Below are positions 10,666 to 22,239 of a DNA stretch of 64,000 bases, in pieces. Numbering within the stretch: the first letter of the stretch is position 1; each line of letters starts with the position of its first letter. This DNA comes from Nageia nagi (taxonomy: Eukaryota; Pinophyta). The notes beneath the pieces were generated by a model. That model had not been told where the DNA came from. It saw only the letters and a list, made by a program, of their open reading frames with translations, and searched no databases. The stretch covers positions 123,504,001 to 123,568,000 of the forward strand of contig JBITNC010000001.1 in assembly GCA_050084985.1 (NCBI GenBank), given 5' to 3'. The translations under genes were made by a program, and so were the position numbers.

Positions 10666-11390
10666 AAGCATCACAATTTTGATTCCTTATGGAGTGGAAT
10701 TTATATCATTATTTAGACCTTGCAAAGTAATGCATTTAATCTTCAAGATATTACCAAGTTCCTATAACTACTAATACTAGTGAACATGAGCTATTTAAAA
10801 CATTACCAAGCGATAGGGTAATTCTATAATACCCATTATGATTGTATAGTGTAATTAATATTGTGTAGTTAGTTTTTTATCTTTTATTTTTTTAAAAATG
10901 TATATATTATGGTCCTCTAGTTCTCTTACTAAGATATTAACTAGCCATTAATGGGAGGATTTACTGAGTATGGTGGTAGTTAGATTTGATGGCTGTAAAA
11001 TGTCATATTAGAATATCATCATCCAAATGTAGGATTTCGTTAAAAAGCCACCAACACATGCCATAAATACCATTTTAAAATCTAGTGTGTTTGAGTTAAA
11101 TTTTATCCTAGCTATCTTCTCTAAGATTCCACTCTATGTAAATCTTAACATTTCTTATTCATTAATTACCATTAATAGGTGATAGTCCCAAACCCTAACC
11201 AAATATAACATACTCCTTAACCTCTCATTTTCTCACTTAGCACATTTTAGAGCACAAGTTTTTGAGAGTTCCAAAGCGTATTGTTTATAGATATTTTGGC
11301 AATAATACTTGAGGAGTTTTTAAAGCTTTCATCACAAAGGTTGCATGAGCTTAATGTTAACTTGAGATGTGCAAAAACTAATCAACATCA
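10666..11390 (+). repeat. post-integrase LTR-like spacer and leader, copy B
   Basis: Non-coding. The first 440 bases are the partner of 3,420-3,755. The rest, containing 'aaaccctaacc' near 11,190, leads into an ATG at 11,390 and resembles an untranslated leader. Termini and a primer-binding site are not recognisable, so whether this is an LTR or an internal spacer is undecided. Confidence 0.45.
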
Positions 11391-13448
11391 TGACAAAAAA
11401 TAAGAAGATTGAGGTAGTTGTGGAAGAGGGATTGGATGCCAATTTACTAGAAATTCATGAATAATATCTTGAGAATTCTCCCTATGTCAACTAGATGGAG
11501 GCAAGAGTCATGAATCATATGGATACCTGGCAAGCTAACCTTGAGATAATCCTATGGCAACACCAAAGGCCAAAGGCTATAGGTAAAGGGAAATTGTTGG
11601 TGAGAGAAAATAATATTGGATCAAGGCTTAGCATATTATGTGCCCTATGAATATTTCACTTGCATAGAGCTTCTTATTTCTATTGCACTAAGGCATAGAC
11701 CATAGGACTATGAGGGTCAAGCTTACAAGGAGTAGAAGAAGGGAGAAACATAGTCCAAGTACCAACTCAATATCCTTTTGGACTACTCCCTAGAAGCAAT
11801 TGTACATGAATTAGTAGTCCTTATTGATTAGAGCTTCCATGTTAAGAATAAAATTGATCTCAAGAAATAAAAGGTTGAATTTTATCAAAATAAAAATGAG
11901 ATGTTGGATTGGATTGATGAGAGGTATGAAGGAAGATCCACCAAGCTCGATAGATCAATGACATTACCTCATTTTAGAAATCTTGGGATAGATAAGTCCT
12001 CTAGGCATTGGCCATTATTCTTGGAAAAAATACCTAGTTGAGGCAAATAAAGCCATGATGAGAATGGCATATTATTGAGGTAAATATCTGCTATGATTTT
12101 CCTACCTTCCTCTCAAATGAGGTCAAGAAAAATCTATTCAATATTAAAAAAACTAATTTTTGACACTTGTCCTATTTATGGTGGCTCATAGTACACCAAA
12201 ACTTGGAAGCTTTGGTTGATAAGGGACTATAGATTGAGCTAGCTACTCCTTCTATAGCATTGATACCAATTGATTTAAGGTTGTTGGTGTTCACAAAAGT
12301 CCATGGCTCATATTATGAATTCATGGAGAAATGTTTCACTCCAATTATGAGGATTATTATGTGTAGAGTCACTCATAGACTACACCAATCCATCATGGGC
12401 AAGTTACAAGGAGGTACTAGGATAGGAGATTGGTATTTTTTCAAAGATCAGATAATAGTAATAAGGTATGGTTATTTTGAGAACCCATTTTTACTACCTA
12501 AATTTGTTACCTTGTAGTTATATTCTTTAGATATGGGTAGACAAATTTGTGCCATACAAACTAAGTATGGGTCATGGGTAATTTCTAACCTATTATCAAA
12601 ATACCTACCCAATCTATAAATTTTACTTTAATAGAAAAGGTTGTAAAGATCAGATAGCTGATTTTATTGTATATAATTTCAAATTAGATACTATAGATAC
12701 CCTCTAATTATATGTCTCAACTAGTGAGATGATATGGATAATCAAATCAAATAAAAAATACTTGATATTTTCACATGAAGCTCAACCACATGTCAAATAT
12801 TTTGTAAATCAAATGAAAGAAGAGATTGAGGCATCCTCAAAAGGGGAATTCAAAATTTTGGAAAAGGCATGAAAAATTATAGGATTTGGGAGGTAAGATG
12901 TTAGGATTTTCCTTGAACCCAAAGGTTTTCACCCACTTACAGGATGAGTTGGATTGGGGCCCCAAAAAAATTGAGTATTTCATAAAATTTAGGTTTTAAT
13001 ACACCATCAAAGCAACTCATGTTGAAAAATAACACTTTGGTGAGTTTACTTATGATTAGTACTAGAATTTCCAATACATGTAGGACCCATTGTTGGAGAT
13101 AGAAAAGTCACTCCTAGCCAATTTTCAAGAGAAGGCTACCAAAGATGATTAGCCATTAGCATAGTAGACATAGGAATTATATAAATCAAAGAAGAAAAAA
13201 GTAGAATAAGTATTCAATTTACAATAGCTTCAAAACAAGGAAAAAGAAGCTCAAATTACAACAGTTGGTGCTTCCTATGATTCTTCTCAAAAGAATACAA
13301 AAAGAATCAAGTTGCTTTTTAAAGAGTAACAAACCCTAAAGGAGAAATAATTTCAAAAAAGAAGGCATATACTATCAAACCATCTATGATAAAAGGCACC
13401 TAGGCCCCATAATTGCAAGAAGTAAATGAAGAACAAGTAGAACCAAAA

Positions 13449-13615
13449 ACAAGCATGGGAGATACAAAGTTGTTGGATGTTGAAACTTAGAAATAGAACC
13501 AAAAAACTAGCATGGGAGATGTAAAGTTGTTGGATGTTGAAACTTAGAAATATAACCAAAAATAAGCATGGGAGATATAAAGTTCTTGGATGCTAAAATT
13601 TAGAAATCCCAAAGC
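13449..13615 (+). repeat. three tandem copies of a 57-base unit
   Basis: Copies begin near 'aagcatgggagat' at 13,451, 13,508 and 13,564; the CATGGGAG core recurs at 13,454, 13,511 and 13,567 (steps 57 and 56). The unit also carries 'aaagttgttggatgttgaaa'. 57 is a multiple of three, so it would have encoded 19-residue repeats in the ORF1-like protein. Copy A at about 5,400-5,510 shows only a blurred version. Confidence 0.85.
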
Positions 13616-15247
13616 ACTAGCATCATTGTTTATCAATATGATCAAGAGGAAATGGGGAATGAAGTGCAACAAGGGGAGGAAATGTAATGGGCATGGGTGG
13701 TACCATAGTAGTGGGAGGTGAATTGGGTGGATACAAAGATGATGATAATGATAATGATTTGAATTAAAAGAAAGAATCTATCCCAAAATATAATCCACCT
13801 AAAGAAGAGGCTACCATAAATGAAGAAGAAGAAGAAGAGGTATAGGTAATACCTGCTATGGAGACAATAATACAGATACCTACAAAAGATACTCCAACAT
13901 CAATCTCAAGAGTAGGTGCACCCCACCATTATTTAATTCCTTATTCTACAACCTCACAAGAGAAAATAAAAAGTATTTTTTTCCACTCAAGTAGTAGAAC
14001 CCATTGATTGGGCAACATTTATTACTAAAACCCCTGTTCTCCCTGAGTAACAGGAAATAAATTTGTATAAAGTGAAAGAAATAGGAATATTAAAATTGCT
14101 CAAATGTCTTTCAAAGAAGGGTAATTAGAAAAAAACCCCATAGCTCTTATAAATGTAAATATACAAAGTGCTCCAACTTTAGACCAGTACAAGTTTTTGG
14201 TAAACACTTCCCAAGCTTCTAATAAGAGTGTCCAATTAATGGAGAATAAAATAGACAAGCTCAATAAAAAGATTGACTAATACAAAAAGGACTACTCCCA
14301 AAAAGATAAGATGATAGATAGGCTACAAAACTAGAATAAATAATTAATTAAAAAGTTATCCAAGTATATACTTGAGAAATAAAAGAGCCTTCAAGATGCA
14401 AAGGTCGATCTAGAGAGCATGAATAAATAGATCAAATACCTCAAGGCTCAAGCCAATATAATTGAAAAGCAAAAGGCTTAATAGACCAAAGAGGAATTGA
14501 AAAAGATAATAGCAAAAATAAATTTTTAAATGATGATAAGATCAAGTTGTTGGAAATTATCAATAATTTCAAAAAAACTCTAGTTGAACAGATAGGAGAA
14601 AGACTAGTTAGCATGTTCCATTTAAATCTATTAAAGAATCAAATAGACCAAGCTATCCAACAATACAATGCTTAAACCACACACCATAAACTAGCCTTAG
14701 TAATCCTAAGATCAATAATTAAAGGGATGCAAAGTTGGTTTAGATCCTTAATAGAGAAAGATTTGGTCATAATAAGTCCAAGACCTAGACAAATAATCTT
14801 GAGAAGGACCAAATACATTTATGATTTGTAAGATTTAGTGTTTGTTCTATACTTGGAGAAAAATTAGTTAAAAATAGAAATTGGCTTTGTAAATGGATTC
14901 TTTCATTCTTTAGTTCAATTAAAGCCTCCCAAATTATGGGAAGAACTAAATGTACATAGTAGCACCAACCAATGGGTGGCAAATACTAAATTTTTAGAAT
15001 AATCATTTTCTAAAAAATAAATTTTAGACCTGCAAGCAATAAGTGACTTACCCTAGGAAGCAGTATCATGATTCTTATATGTTGAAATATTGGAGAATGT
15101 GTTGACAGGATTCAAAGTAAATATAGTTAAATTACAAATATGTCTTATTTGGTCAAAAGTAGATAATAAAGATCTAAAGGATCTATATAAGAAATTGCAA
15201 TATTTGCTTCCTTCATATTTAATTCCATTGCCAAAAGTCTTGCCAAA

Positions 15248-15252
15248 GGATC
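15248..15252 (+). other. target-site duplication GGATC (left)
   Basis: GGATC immediately before the left LTR; the same five bases immediately follow the right LTR at 20,390-20,394. This marks the insertion of the whole element. Confidence 0.9.
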
Positions 15253-16911
15253 AGTATATTCATACATAATAAACTCTTTATTAAAGCCCTGGTGTACTGT
15301 ACTTGCAATCATGAGCTCATTTTAAGATCCCCGGGAGTTTTTCTGGAGCAGATAAAGAAGCCGGAGCCTGAAAGTTAAGTGTTCCAAAAGTAAAACATTC
15401 TGGAATGAAATGATGACATCGCAGAGTATGAGACAGTCACGTTTTGGTCAAAATTGGGTTCCGAAAGTGATGAGGTCAACAAGGGGTGATTAAAATAGCC
15501 GGAGTCAGTGAGTAAAACATTCTGGAGGTAAGAGATGACATCAGCAATTCTGGGCCTTAACCCAAAACTGGAGCTTGGAAGTGATGAGGTTAGCGAGGAA
15601 TGATCGAAGAAGCTGAATCCCCGTAAAATAAGTGTTCTGGAAGTAAAGCATTCCAGAATGAAATGATGACATCGCGAAGTATGAGACAGTCACATTTTAG
15701 TCAAAACCAGGTTTCGGAAGTGATGAGGTCAGCAAGGGAAATTGAGAAGCTGGAGTCAGTAGATTAAACATTCTGGAATGAAATGATAAAAGCTCAGTTG
15801 TTGAAAAAATTGGGATCCAGAGAAAGTGAGTAGAGCATCCCGAAAGCATAGAGATGATGTCATAGAGAGAACAACGTTCTCATTTTTGAATGAAATTGGG
15901 TCCTGAAGATGATGAGGTCAGCAAGGGAAATTAAAAGGCCTAGAGTCAGTGAGTAAAGCATTTTGGAAATGAAATGATGATGTCATAGAAGAAATGATAA
16001 AGCTCAGTTGTGGAAAAACCCAAGTCCTGGAAGTGATGAGGTCAGCAAAGGTGATCAAATAGCCAGAACGAGATGAACAGAACATTCTAGAATGTAGAGA
16101 TGAGGCCAACAAAAGTCAGATCATAGTTATCAAGAAACTGTATCATCTACATCTACCCCATTTTTGTAATATTCTACCAAGTGGCGTATGTAGGTAGTAT
16201 CAGTTAAAAGAAGGATGGAATCTTTAAGCCATTTAAATCTTGTAACTGCTATTATTGTAGTATAAGTATATGAAAATAAAGTGGAAGAAAGGTTGGAAGC
16301 CTAGTATTGCTCTTTACATTTGTTCTCGAAGACCTATAGTTTTTATCAGTAATATGATACCATCTTGACCTTTCTTATCTAGCACTCGTAATTATCATTC
16401 TTAATTTGGTTACATCGTGGCAGCTTGGCTTGTTTCCTGAATGATAATTGCAGGTTGCTAGTATAACTGTGTCTGCTACATGGTAGAGTAAAGCTGGGAA
16501 ACTATTAGAGAGTGAGAGCTTGTACTGTAGCTGCTACACTAGATTCAAGCCAAGGTTTCACACACTGTGAAAGCCCGCGCTGAACTAGTGATCCACCTTT
16601 GCTTTCTCTCTTGTTACCCTAAGCCTTTTGCTTAAATTCCTTGCACTCTACTCCTTTTATTTTTTCCTATTACCCTATCCTTTTGCTTAAATTCCTCACA
16701 CTCTACTCCTTTTATTTCTTTCCTGTTACCCTAGCCTTTTGCTTAAATCCCTCGCACTCTATTCCTTTTATTTCCTTTCTTTTTACTTTTTCTACGCCCA
16801 ATTGATAAGGAACCGGCCTTCTCCGAAGATCAGACTGTCACTATAGTCTGTTCTTGATTTACTTTGGTTAAGATTGTTCACGGTGCATATATTACACAAT
16901 CCTAATCAACA
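15253..16911 (+). repeat. left (5') LTR, 1,659 bp
   Basis: Starts AGTATATTCATAC (the first T of TG is mutated compared with the right LTR) and ends CCTAATCAACA. The 5' half carries about six diverged subrepeats around 'gatgaggtcagcaagg' (about 15,469, 15,581, 15,721, 15,910, 16,035 and 16,089). The 3' part carries three 56-base pyrimidine-rich tandem units starting 'ttaccct' (16,614, 16,670, 16,726). Differences from the right LTR are mostly C/T or G/A, plus a short indel near 16,221. Confidence 0.9.
16614..16790 (+). repeat. three 56-base pyrimidine-rich tandem units in the LTR
   Basis: Each unit begins 'ttaccct', continues with 'agccttttgcttaaat' and 'cactctactccttttatttc', and repeats at 16,614, 16,670 and 16,726. 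The same array is in the right LTR (about 20,093-20,270), and a blurred version lies in the decayed LTR at 7,737-7,850. Confidence 0.85.
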
Positions 16912-16941
16912 GTATCTCTTTTGGCACACCCGATGGGACAT
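16912..16941 (+). promoter_or_regulatory. leader with possible primer-binding site
   Basis: After the LTR end comes 'gtatctctt' and then TTGGCACACCCGATGGGAC. A TGG-starting motif soon after the LTR is the expected position of a tRNA primer site, but it is about 10 bases away rather than 2-3 and the tRNA was not identified. Confidence 0.35.
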
Positions 16942-16989
16942 GAAGAAACTTATTGGCGACTCTGCTGAAGCACTATCTATGGTATGTAT

Positions 16990-18391
16990 TAAAGCAAATT
17001 ATTTGTAAATATCATATGTGCTTTTGAACCTGTCACTTTCTTTTGCAACCTAGAGTTTATGTGGACTAGATCTAAAACCAGAGTAGCAAAAGAAGCACTG
17101 GATTTTAGAACGTTAGATACTCCTAAGAGAAGGACCCTGATCAAGTCCAAGTCTCTAAATAGTATTAGCTCCCTAAAATCCTTTACCAAGCTAGAATCAT
17201 CCAATCTTCATACTATAAATACCTCTCTTGAAATGGCTAATCTAGCTCAGAATGTTTATCCGGAATGGGATAATGGGGTACCAATAGCCCTAGCGGTGTT
17301 GCATGACATCCCAGCGAATGTTTTCAAAACCCTTCCGAAGTTTGATGCAACTTCAGAGAAAACAACTTATGAGCATTGTGTTGATGTAGTTGGCCTAGCT
17401 AAGATTCACAATATCCAGCACAAAGATGTAATGGTGAGATTACTGGCTCAATCTTTCAAAGGAAAGGTCCTAGATTGGTACAGGGGCCTTCCTAAAGATC
17501 TATAACTACTTGGGCTCAACTGGCAGAGCCCTTTATCTTGGAATTTAATGAATTAGGAGATCCCTTTTCCTTGTTAACACAGTTCACTTCTATCAAAAGA
17601 TATGAGTAAGAAAATATCCTAGATTTCAATATTAGATTCCAAAAAACTTGGGTAAGAGTCCCAATGCCAGTCAGGCCTCAGCAATTTCAAGCCTTAATGT
17701 ATTACCTAAGAGCCTTTCCTCTGGATCTCTCTCTGCAAATCCAAAATTTCAGAGTAAATACTTTCCCAGAGGTCTATAGATAAGCAGTGTATGCTGAATC
17801 CTATCTTATTGTAGTTGGAAAATTGCCAAGTCACATACTGATGCCTTATTTTCAAATAACCCCCAGCAACAAGTTTTGAGACCTCAAGCAATTAGTTTGG
17901 CTCCACCACTATCCAGTATCCCCGCCCCTATCCAACAGTGGCCATCAACCTTGCCGATCCCTAGAGCTCCCTTGGCCTTACCAGCCCCTCATCAGCCTAA
18001 TATGAATCAAGGGGTAGCTTCATTGATGGAGATTCAGGAACTCCAAAATTTGTGTAGAAATATGGCAAACCAGATTACCATGCTAAGCCGATAAAGCGAT
18101 GCAAGAAGATATCCTTATCTTGCTGTAGAAAAGGCTCAGAATGTGTTGAATGATGATGTAAGCCAAGCTTCCTCTTTTGGGTCAGCCTCTGGTCTGTGTT
18201 TGGCCTGCAATGACGCTCACGAACAAACCACATGTCCTATTTATCAATATCAAGAATATTTATCAAGAAGTGGGGGCATTCCTCCACCTGGTGTAGCTGA
18301 CGACATAAGCCGAGATGTGAACCTGAGGAATTTTGCACCAGTGGGTATAGGAGGTTTTGCTATGGAAGCAAGATCAAGGAAAAACCCCTAG
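16990..18391 (+). pseudogene. gag polyprotein of the GGATC element (frameshifted)
   Basis: Gag packages the element RNA. An ATG at 17,059 opens MWTRSKTRVAKEALDFRTLD. The retrotransposon gag core is seen as KDVMVRLLAQSFKGKVLDWY (about 17,425-17,485), continuing after a one-base frameshift at about 17,500 as TTWAQLAEPFILEFNELGDP and VRPQQFQALMYYLRAFPLDL (to about 17,730). A Pro-rich segment (17,876-18,000) precedes a zinc-knuckle-like CLACNDAHEQTTC (C-x2-C-x3-H-x4-C) at about 18,200-18,240. The last open piece ends at a TAG at 18,389-18,391. Two frameshifts and one internal TAA (18,092) break it. Length and order fit a plant Ty3/gypsy gag. Confidence 0.8.
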
Positions 18392-18569
18392 TCTCTGGTA
18401 TTCCGGAAAGAAAAGTTGAACCCCAAAAGAGCTCTGGAATCAATCATATCAAGACCTTCGGAGAAGAAATGAAATAGTAAAAGGTGGTTCGACGATCAAA
18501 AAATCAACTTCGGATACTTTTAGAGAAGGAGATTCGGCATTAAAATGGGATGAGGATATTGTTTTCTTT

Positions 18570-18717
18570 AAAAAAAAAAAAAAAAATTTCGAATCCATGT
18601 GGTTTCGGACCCTATGTAGTAGTGAAATGCTTTGGTATTATTTTTGGTATTATTTTTTGACTGGGTTCTAAATTCCTCTTTCATAAAGGCGAAATTTTCC
18701 CTCAGAGGTTGCCATAA
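18570..18717 (+). pseudogene. A17 run followed by a probable pol C-terminal scrap
   Basis: A run of 17 A (18,570-18,586) is followed by a frame reading NPCGFGPYVVVKCFG. This resembles the GPYVV-K block near the end of gypsy integrases. It runs with a stop into the right LTR. I read it as the two ends of an internal deletion that removed RT to integrase. The A run may be the deletion scar or an expanded slippage tract. No clear polypurine tract is seen before the LTR. Confidence 0.45.
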
Positions 18718-20389
18718 TGTATATTCATACATAATAAACTCTTTATTAAAGCCCTGGTGTACTGTACTTGCAATCATGAGCTCATTTTAAGATCCTGGGA
18801 GTTTTTCTGGAGCAGATAAAGAAGCTGAAGCCTGAAAGTTAAGTGTTCCGAAAGTAAAACATTTCGGAATGAAATGATGACATCACGGAGTATGAGACAG
18901 TCATGTTTTGGTCAAAACGGGTTTCGAAGTGATGAGGTTAGCAAGGGGTGATTAAAATAGCCAGAGTCAGTGAGTAAAACATTCCAGAGGTAAGAGATGA
19001 CATTAGCAATTCTGGGCCTTAACCCAAAACCGGAGCCCGGAAGTGATGAGGTCAGCGAGGAATGATCGAAGAAGCTGAACCCCGTAAAATAAGTGTTCCA
19101 GAAGTAAAGCATTCCAAAATGAAATGATGACATCGCGGAGTATGAGACAGTCATGTTTTGGTCAAAACTGGGTTCTGGAAGTGATGAGGTCAACAAGGGA
19201 AATTGAGAAGCTGGAGTCAGTAGATTAAACATTCTAGAATGAAATGATAAAAGCTCAGTTGTTGAAAAAACCGAGTTCTAGAGAAAGTGAGTAGATCATC
19301 CCGAAAGCATAGAGATGACGTCACGGAGAGAACAACGTTCTCATTTTTCAATGAAACGGGTCCCGAAGATGATGAGGTCAGCAAGGGAAATTAAAAGGCC
19401 TAGAGTCAGTGAGTAAAGCATTCTGGAAATGAAATGATGATGTCATAGAAGAAATGATAAAGCTCAGTTGTGGAAAAGCCTAGGTCCCGAAAGTGATGAG
19501 GTCAGTAAAGAGTGATCAAATAGCCGAAACGAGATGAACAGAGCATTCTAGAATGTAGAGATGAGGCCAGCAAAAGTCAGATCATAGTTATCAAGAAATC
19601 GTATCATCTACATCTACCCCATTTTTGTAATATTTTGCCAAGTGGCGTATGTAGGTAGTATCAGTTAAAAGAAGGATGGAATCTTTAAGCCGTTTTGTAA
19701 ACATTTCTATTTGCAAATCTTGTAACTGCTATTACTGCAGTATAAGTATATGAAAATAAAGTGGAAGAAAGGTCAGAAGCCTAGTATTGCTCTTTACATT
19801 TGTTCTCGAAGACCTTAGTTTTTATCAGTAATATGATACCATCTTGACCTTTCTTGTCTAGCACTCGTAACTGTCATTCTTAATTTGGTTACATCGTGGC
19901 AGCTTGGCTTGTTTCCTGAATGATAATTGCAGGTTGCTAGTATAACTGTGTCTGCTACATGGTAGAGTAAAGTTGGGAAACTATTAGAGAGTGAGAGCTT
20001 GTACCGTAGCTGCTACACTAGATTCAGGCCAAGGTTTCACACACTGTGAAAGCCCACGCTGAACTAGTGATCACCTTTGCTTTCTCTCTTGTTACCCTAA
20101 GCCTTTTGCTTAAATTCCTTGCACTCTACTCCTTTTATTTCTTTCCTATTACCCTAGCCTTTTTCTTAAATTCCTCGCACTCTACTCCTTTTATTTCTTT
20201 CCTGTTACCCTAGCCTTTTGCTTAAATCCCTCGCACTCTATTCCTTTTATTTCCTTTCCTGTTACTTTTTCTACCCCAATTGATAAGGAATCCGACCTTC
20301 TCCGGAGATCAGACTATCACTATAGTCTATTCTTGATTTACTTTGGTTAAGATTGTTCACGAGCATATATTACACAATCCTAATCAACA
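18718..20389 (+). repeat. right (3') LTR, 1,672 bp
   Basis: Starts TGTATATTCATAC and ends CCTAATCAACA, giving canonical TG...CA. Collinear with the left LTR throughout, including the gatgaggtcagc subrepeats and the pyrimidine-rich 56-base units. It is followed by the duplication GGATC at 20,390-20,394. Confidence 0.9.
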
Positions 20390-20394
20390 GGATC

Positions 20395-21700
20395 CATCTA
20401 GGAAAGCAAGTGAAAGTGGCCAATAAGGGTCCTATTCTTTAGCAAGATGAAGACCCCAAGAACTGCTAAAAGATTATTATTTTTTCAAAATCACACTTTG
20501 GAAGTAGTAAAATTACTTATTTTCTTTATTTTTTCTCTTATTCATTTATTAATTCTTGAATAAAATCTTTCATTTAATTCCAACCTCTTATTTCCCTTTT
20601 TCTTAAATGTAAATACTTATGTATATTGAATCCATGTTTTAAAGAGTCTTGTATATTACTGGGTCATATGTGTATCAACACAATAGTTAGATAGAGTCAT
20701 TTGAAATTGTCATTTTGTAAGGCAAGTGTTATTTTCACATAAGTCTATTGTATTCATATCGAATATCTATATATAAGCTATAGGTTAGAGTCTATCAATC
20801 TTATAAAATTGATTAAGTCTTTTTTGGTTCTCATCATTGAGTGTTTTTGTATATAAACTATTTGTGTGTTAAAGGTCAATTTCAGGCCCTATTTTGAGTC
20901 TTGTCACTTAGGTTTCAATATTGTTTAATTTGGGGGTTATTTCTTGGTATTATTGTACATAAGGGTTGGTCAAGTCATATTATGGGTATTATCATTACAA
21001 TTAAGTGAAATAAGGCCCATGGAAATCCAAAGGTGATGTCATACTTCTTGAAAAAAGTTAGTAGGCTTTAACTCCTCCCATTATTGGGTAATCTAGAAGA
21101 TCTCAATGGTGGGAGTTATTACAATAAATACATTCAATAGACCCCATTGATTTTAAGTGATGAAATCACATATTTTGAGCAAAATCAATGGGTGGTATGA
21201 CTCCTCCGATATCCAACAAGACCTACCAAGGTAAACCAATACCTGCTAAGCATGAATAAATATTATAAGAAGAAGGAAACACTTGGGTTTGGTATGACCC
21301 CTATGACTCTACCAACATATTGACCATGACTCATTTCCATATGGTAGTAGTAGTTTGCCTTCAAGATTTAATGACATATTTATCTTCAACCTTACAAAGA
21401 TAGTTACCTAGAGCTATAGTTTAAACATTCAATGGTTACAGAAGGTTAGATAGCTACCTAATGCTAAACAAAATATGATTGTACTAATTAGGGATAGGAC
21501 ATGCCTCTTAAGTTTAGAAATAGCTAAAAGAGATCATATTCAAAGCATAAAAGTGATGGATTGTAGCTATACTAGTATAAATATTGAAGGCTATGAATTC
21601 CCAAGCCTTGCCCTTAAATTAGGAACATACTATATAATCAAATATAGTTGTAAATCATTTTGTACATATTGTATATATTTAAGTTGGCATAATTCCTAGT
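20395..21700 (+). other. host element continuation, then featureless AT-rich spacer
   Basis: The first bases continue the host ORF1-like frame cut at 15,252 (a Ser/Lys piece SRKASESGQ), to about 20,460. The remainder has no recognisable coding, RNA gene or repeat structure. A 75-codon open piece at 21,475-21,699 has no family resemblance and is probably chance. Confidence 0.5.
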
Positions 21701-22060
21701 CAAAGAACTAGTTCTAATTATTAATGGTGGAAAACCACCCTTTTTTGTAAATTGAGTAGTATAAATAGTGAAATGTTAGAGGTCCATAAGGTCAAACATT
21801 TTAGCAAGGTTTCCTAGTGTGTGAAGTGTCATCATATATGATTAATACAATACAATAATATTTTTCCCTCTAATATGTGTGGCTGTTTATTATGTTTTGT
21901 GAACATTGTGTATGAAGGATTTTCCTAAGTTATGGCTATGTATTGCAACTATAAGACCCCAAGGGTAATATAGTTGTTCTATTCTTAGTTTTGGTAATGG
22001 ATTATTATTTGTGCAATAATGGCTAGGCTAATTAGTTTAGTTTATTTTTAGTAGTTTATA
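21700..22060 (+). repeat. possible LTR segment with TATA box
   Basis: Contains TATAAATAG at about 21,758 followed by transcript-like AT-rich sequence, with 'aataatatttttccct' near 21,853. It resembles the R/U5 layout of a plant LTR. No termini, duplication or second copy were found in the window. Confidence 0.25.
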
Positions 22061-22239
22061 TTTCAATCTCTTTCCTATCACTCTTTACCTCTTTTATTTC
22101 TTTCTATTTACTTTAGATCTCTCCCATAGATAGGAAACATCCTATAACCTAGAGATTGAGTAGAGAACCCCCATGAGCACACTATCCCACCACTTTATAC
22201 TCTTTCAAGAACCCCACTATTGCAAGCAATGGAAAAGTA

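Larger units (their letters stand above)
11390..15252 (+). pseudogene. ORF1-like coiled-coil protein of a Tat-type element, copy B
   Basis: Opens at an ATG (MTKNKKIEVVVEEGLDANLL) and decays through many stops. Landmarks: an 85-codon open piece (12,260-12,517) with YFFKDQIIVIRYGYFENPF, a Glu-rich and Thr/Pro-rich part (13,800-13,960), then a Lys/Glu/Gln-rich stretch with heptad character at about 14,180-14,520 (VQLMENKIDKLNKKID, KDKMIDRLQN), and a final piece ending LYKKLQYLLPSYLIPLPKVL (about 15,187-15,246). Similar coiled-coil first ORFs occur in plant Tat/Ogre-like elements (family knowledge). The frame resumes after the nested element at 20,395. Confidence 0.5.
15253..20389 (+). mobile_element. 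LTR retrotransposon with gag but almost no pol, 5.1 kb
   Basis: Bounded by two direct LTRs and a 5-bp duplication GGATC. The internal region (16,912-18,717) is only 1.8 kb. It holds a gag with zinc knuckle and, after a 17-A run, a short piece that looks like the end of a pol frame. RT, RNase H and integrase are missing. It is a deletion derivative dependent on related elements, inserted into the ORF1-like host at 15,252. The host reading continues directly after the right duplication. Confidence 0.9.

Noticed and set aside
18570-18586. Poly(A) tail of a LINE, SINE or processed pseudogene
   Set aside because: No flanking duplication, and sequence on its right reads as retroelement pol end followed directly by the LTR.
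21475-21699. 74-residue plus-strand ORF as a gene
   Set aside because: No similarity, no promoter or context, composition like random AT-rich DNA.
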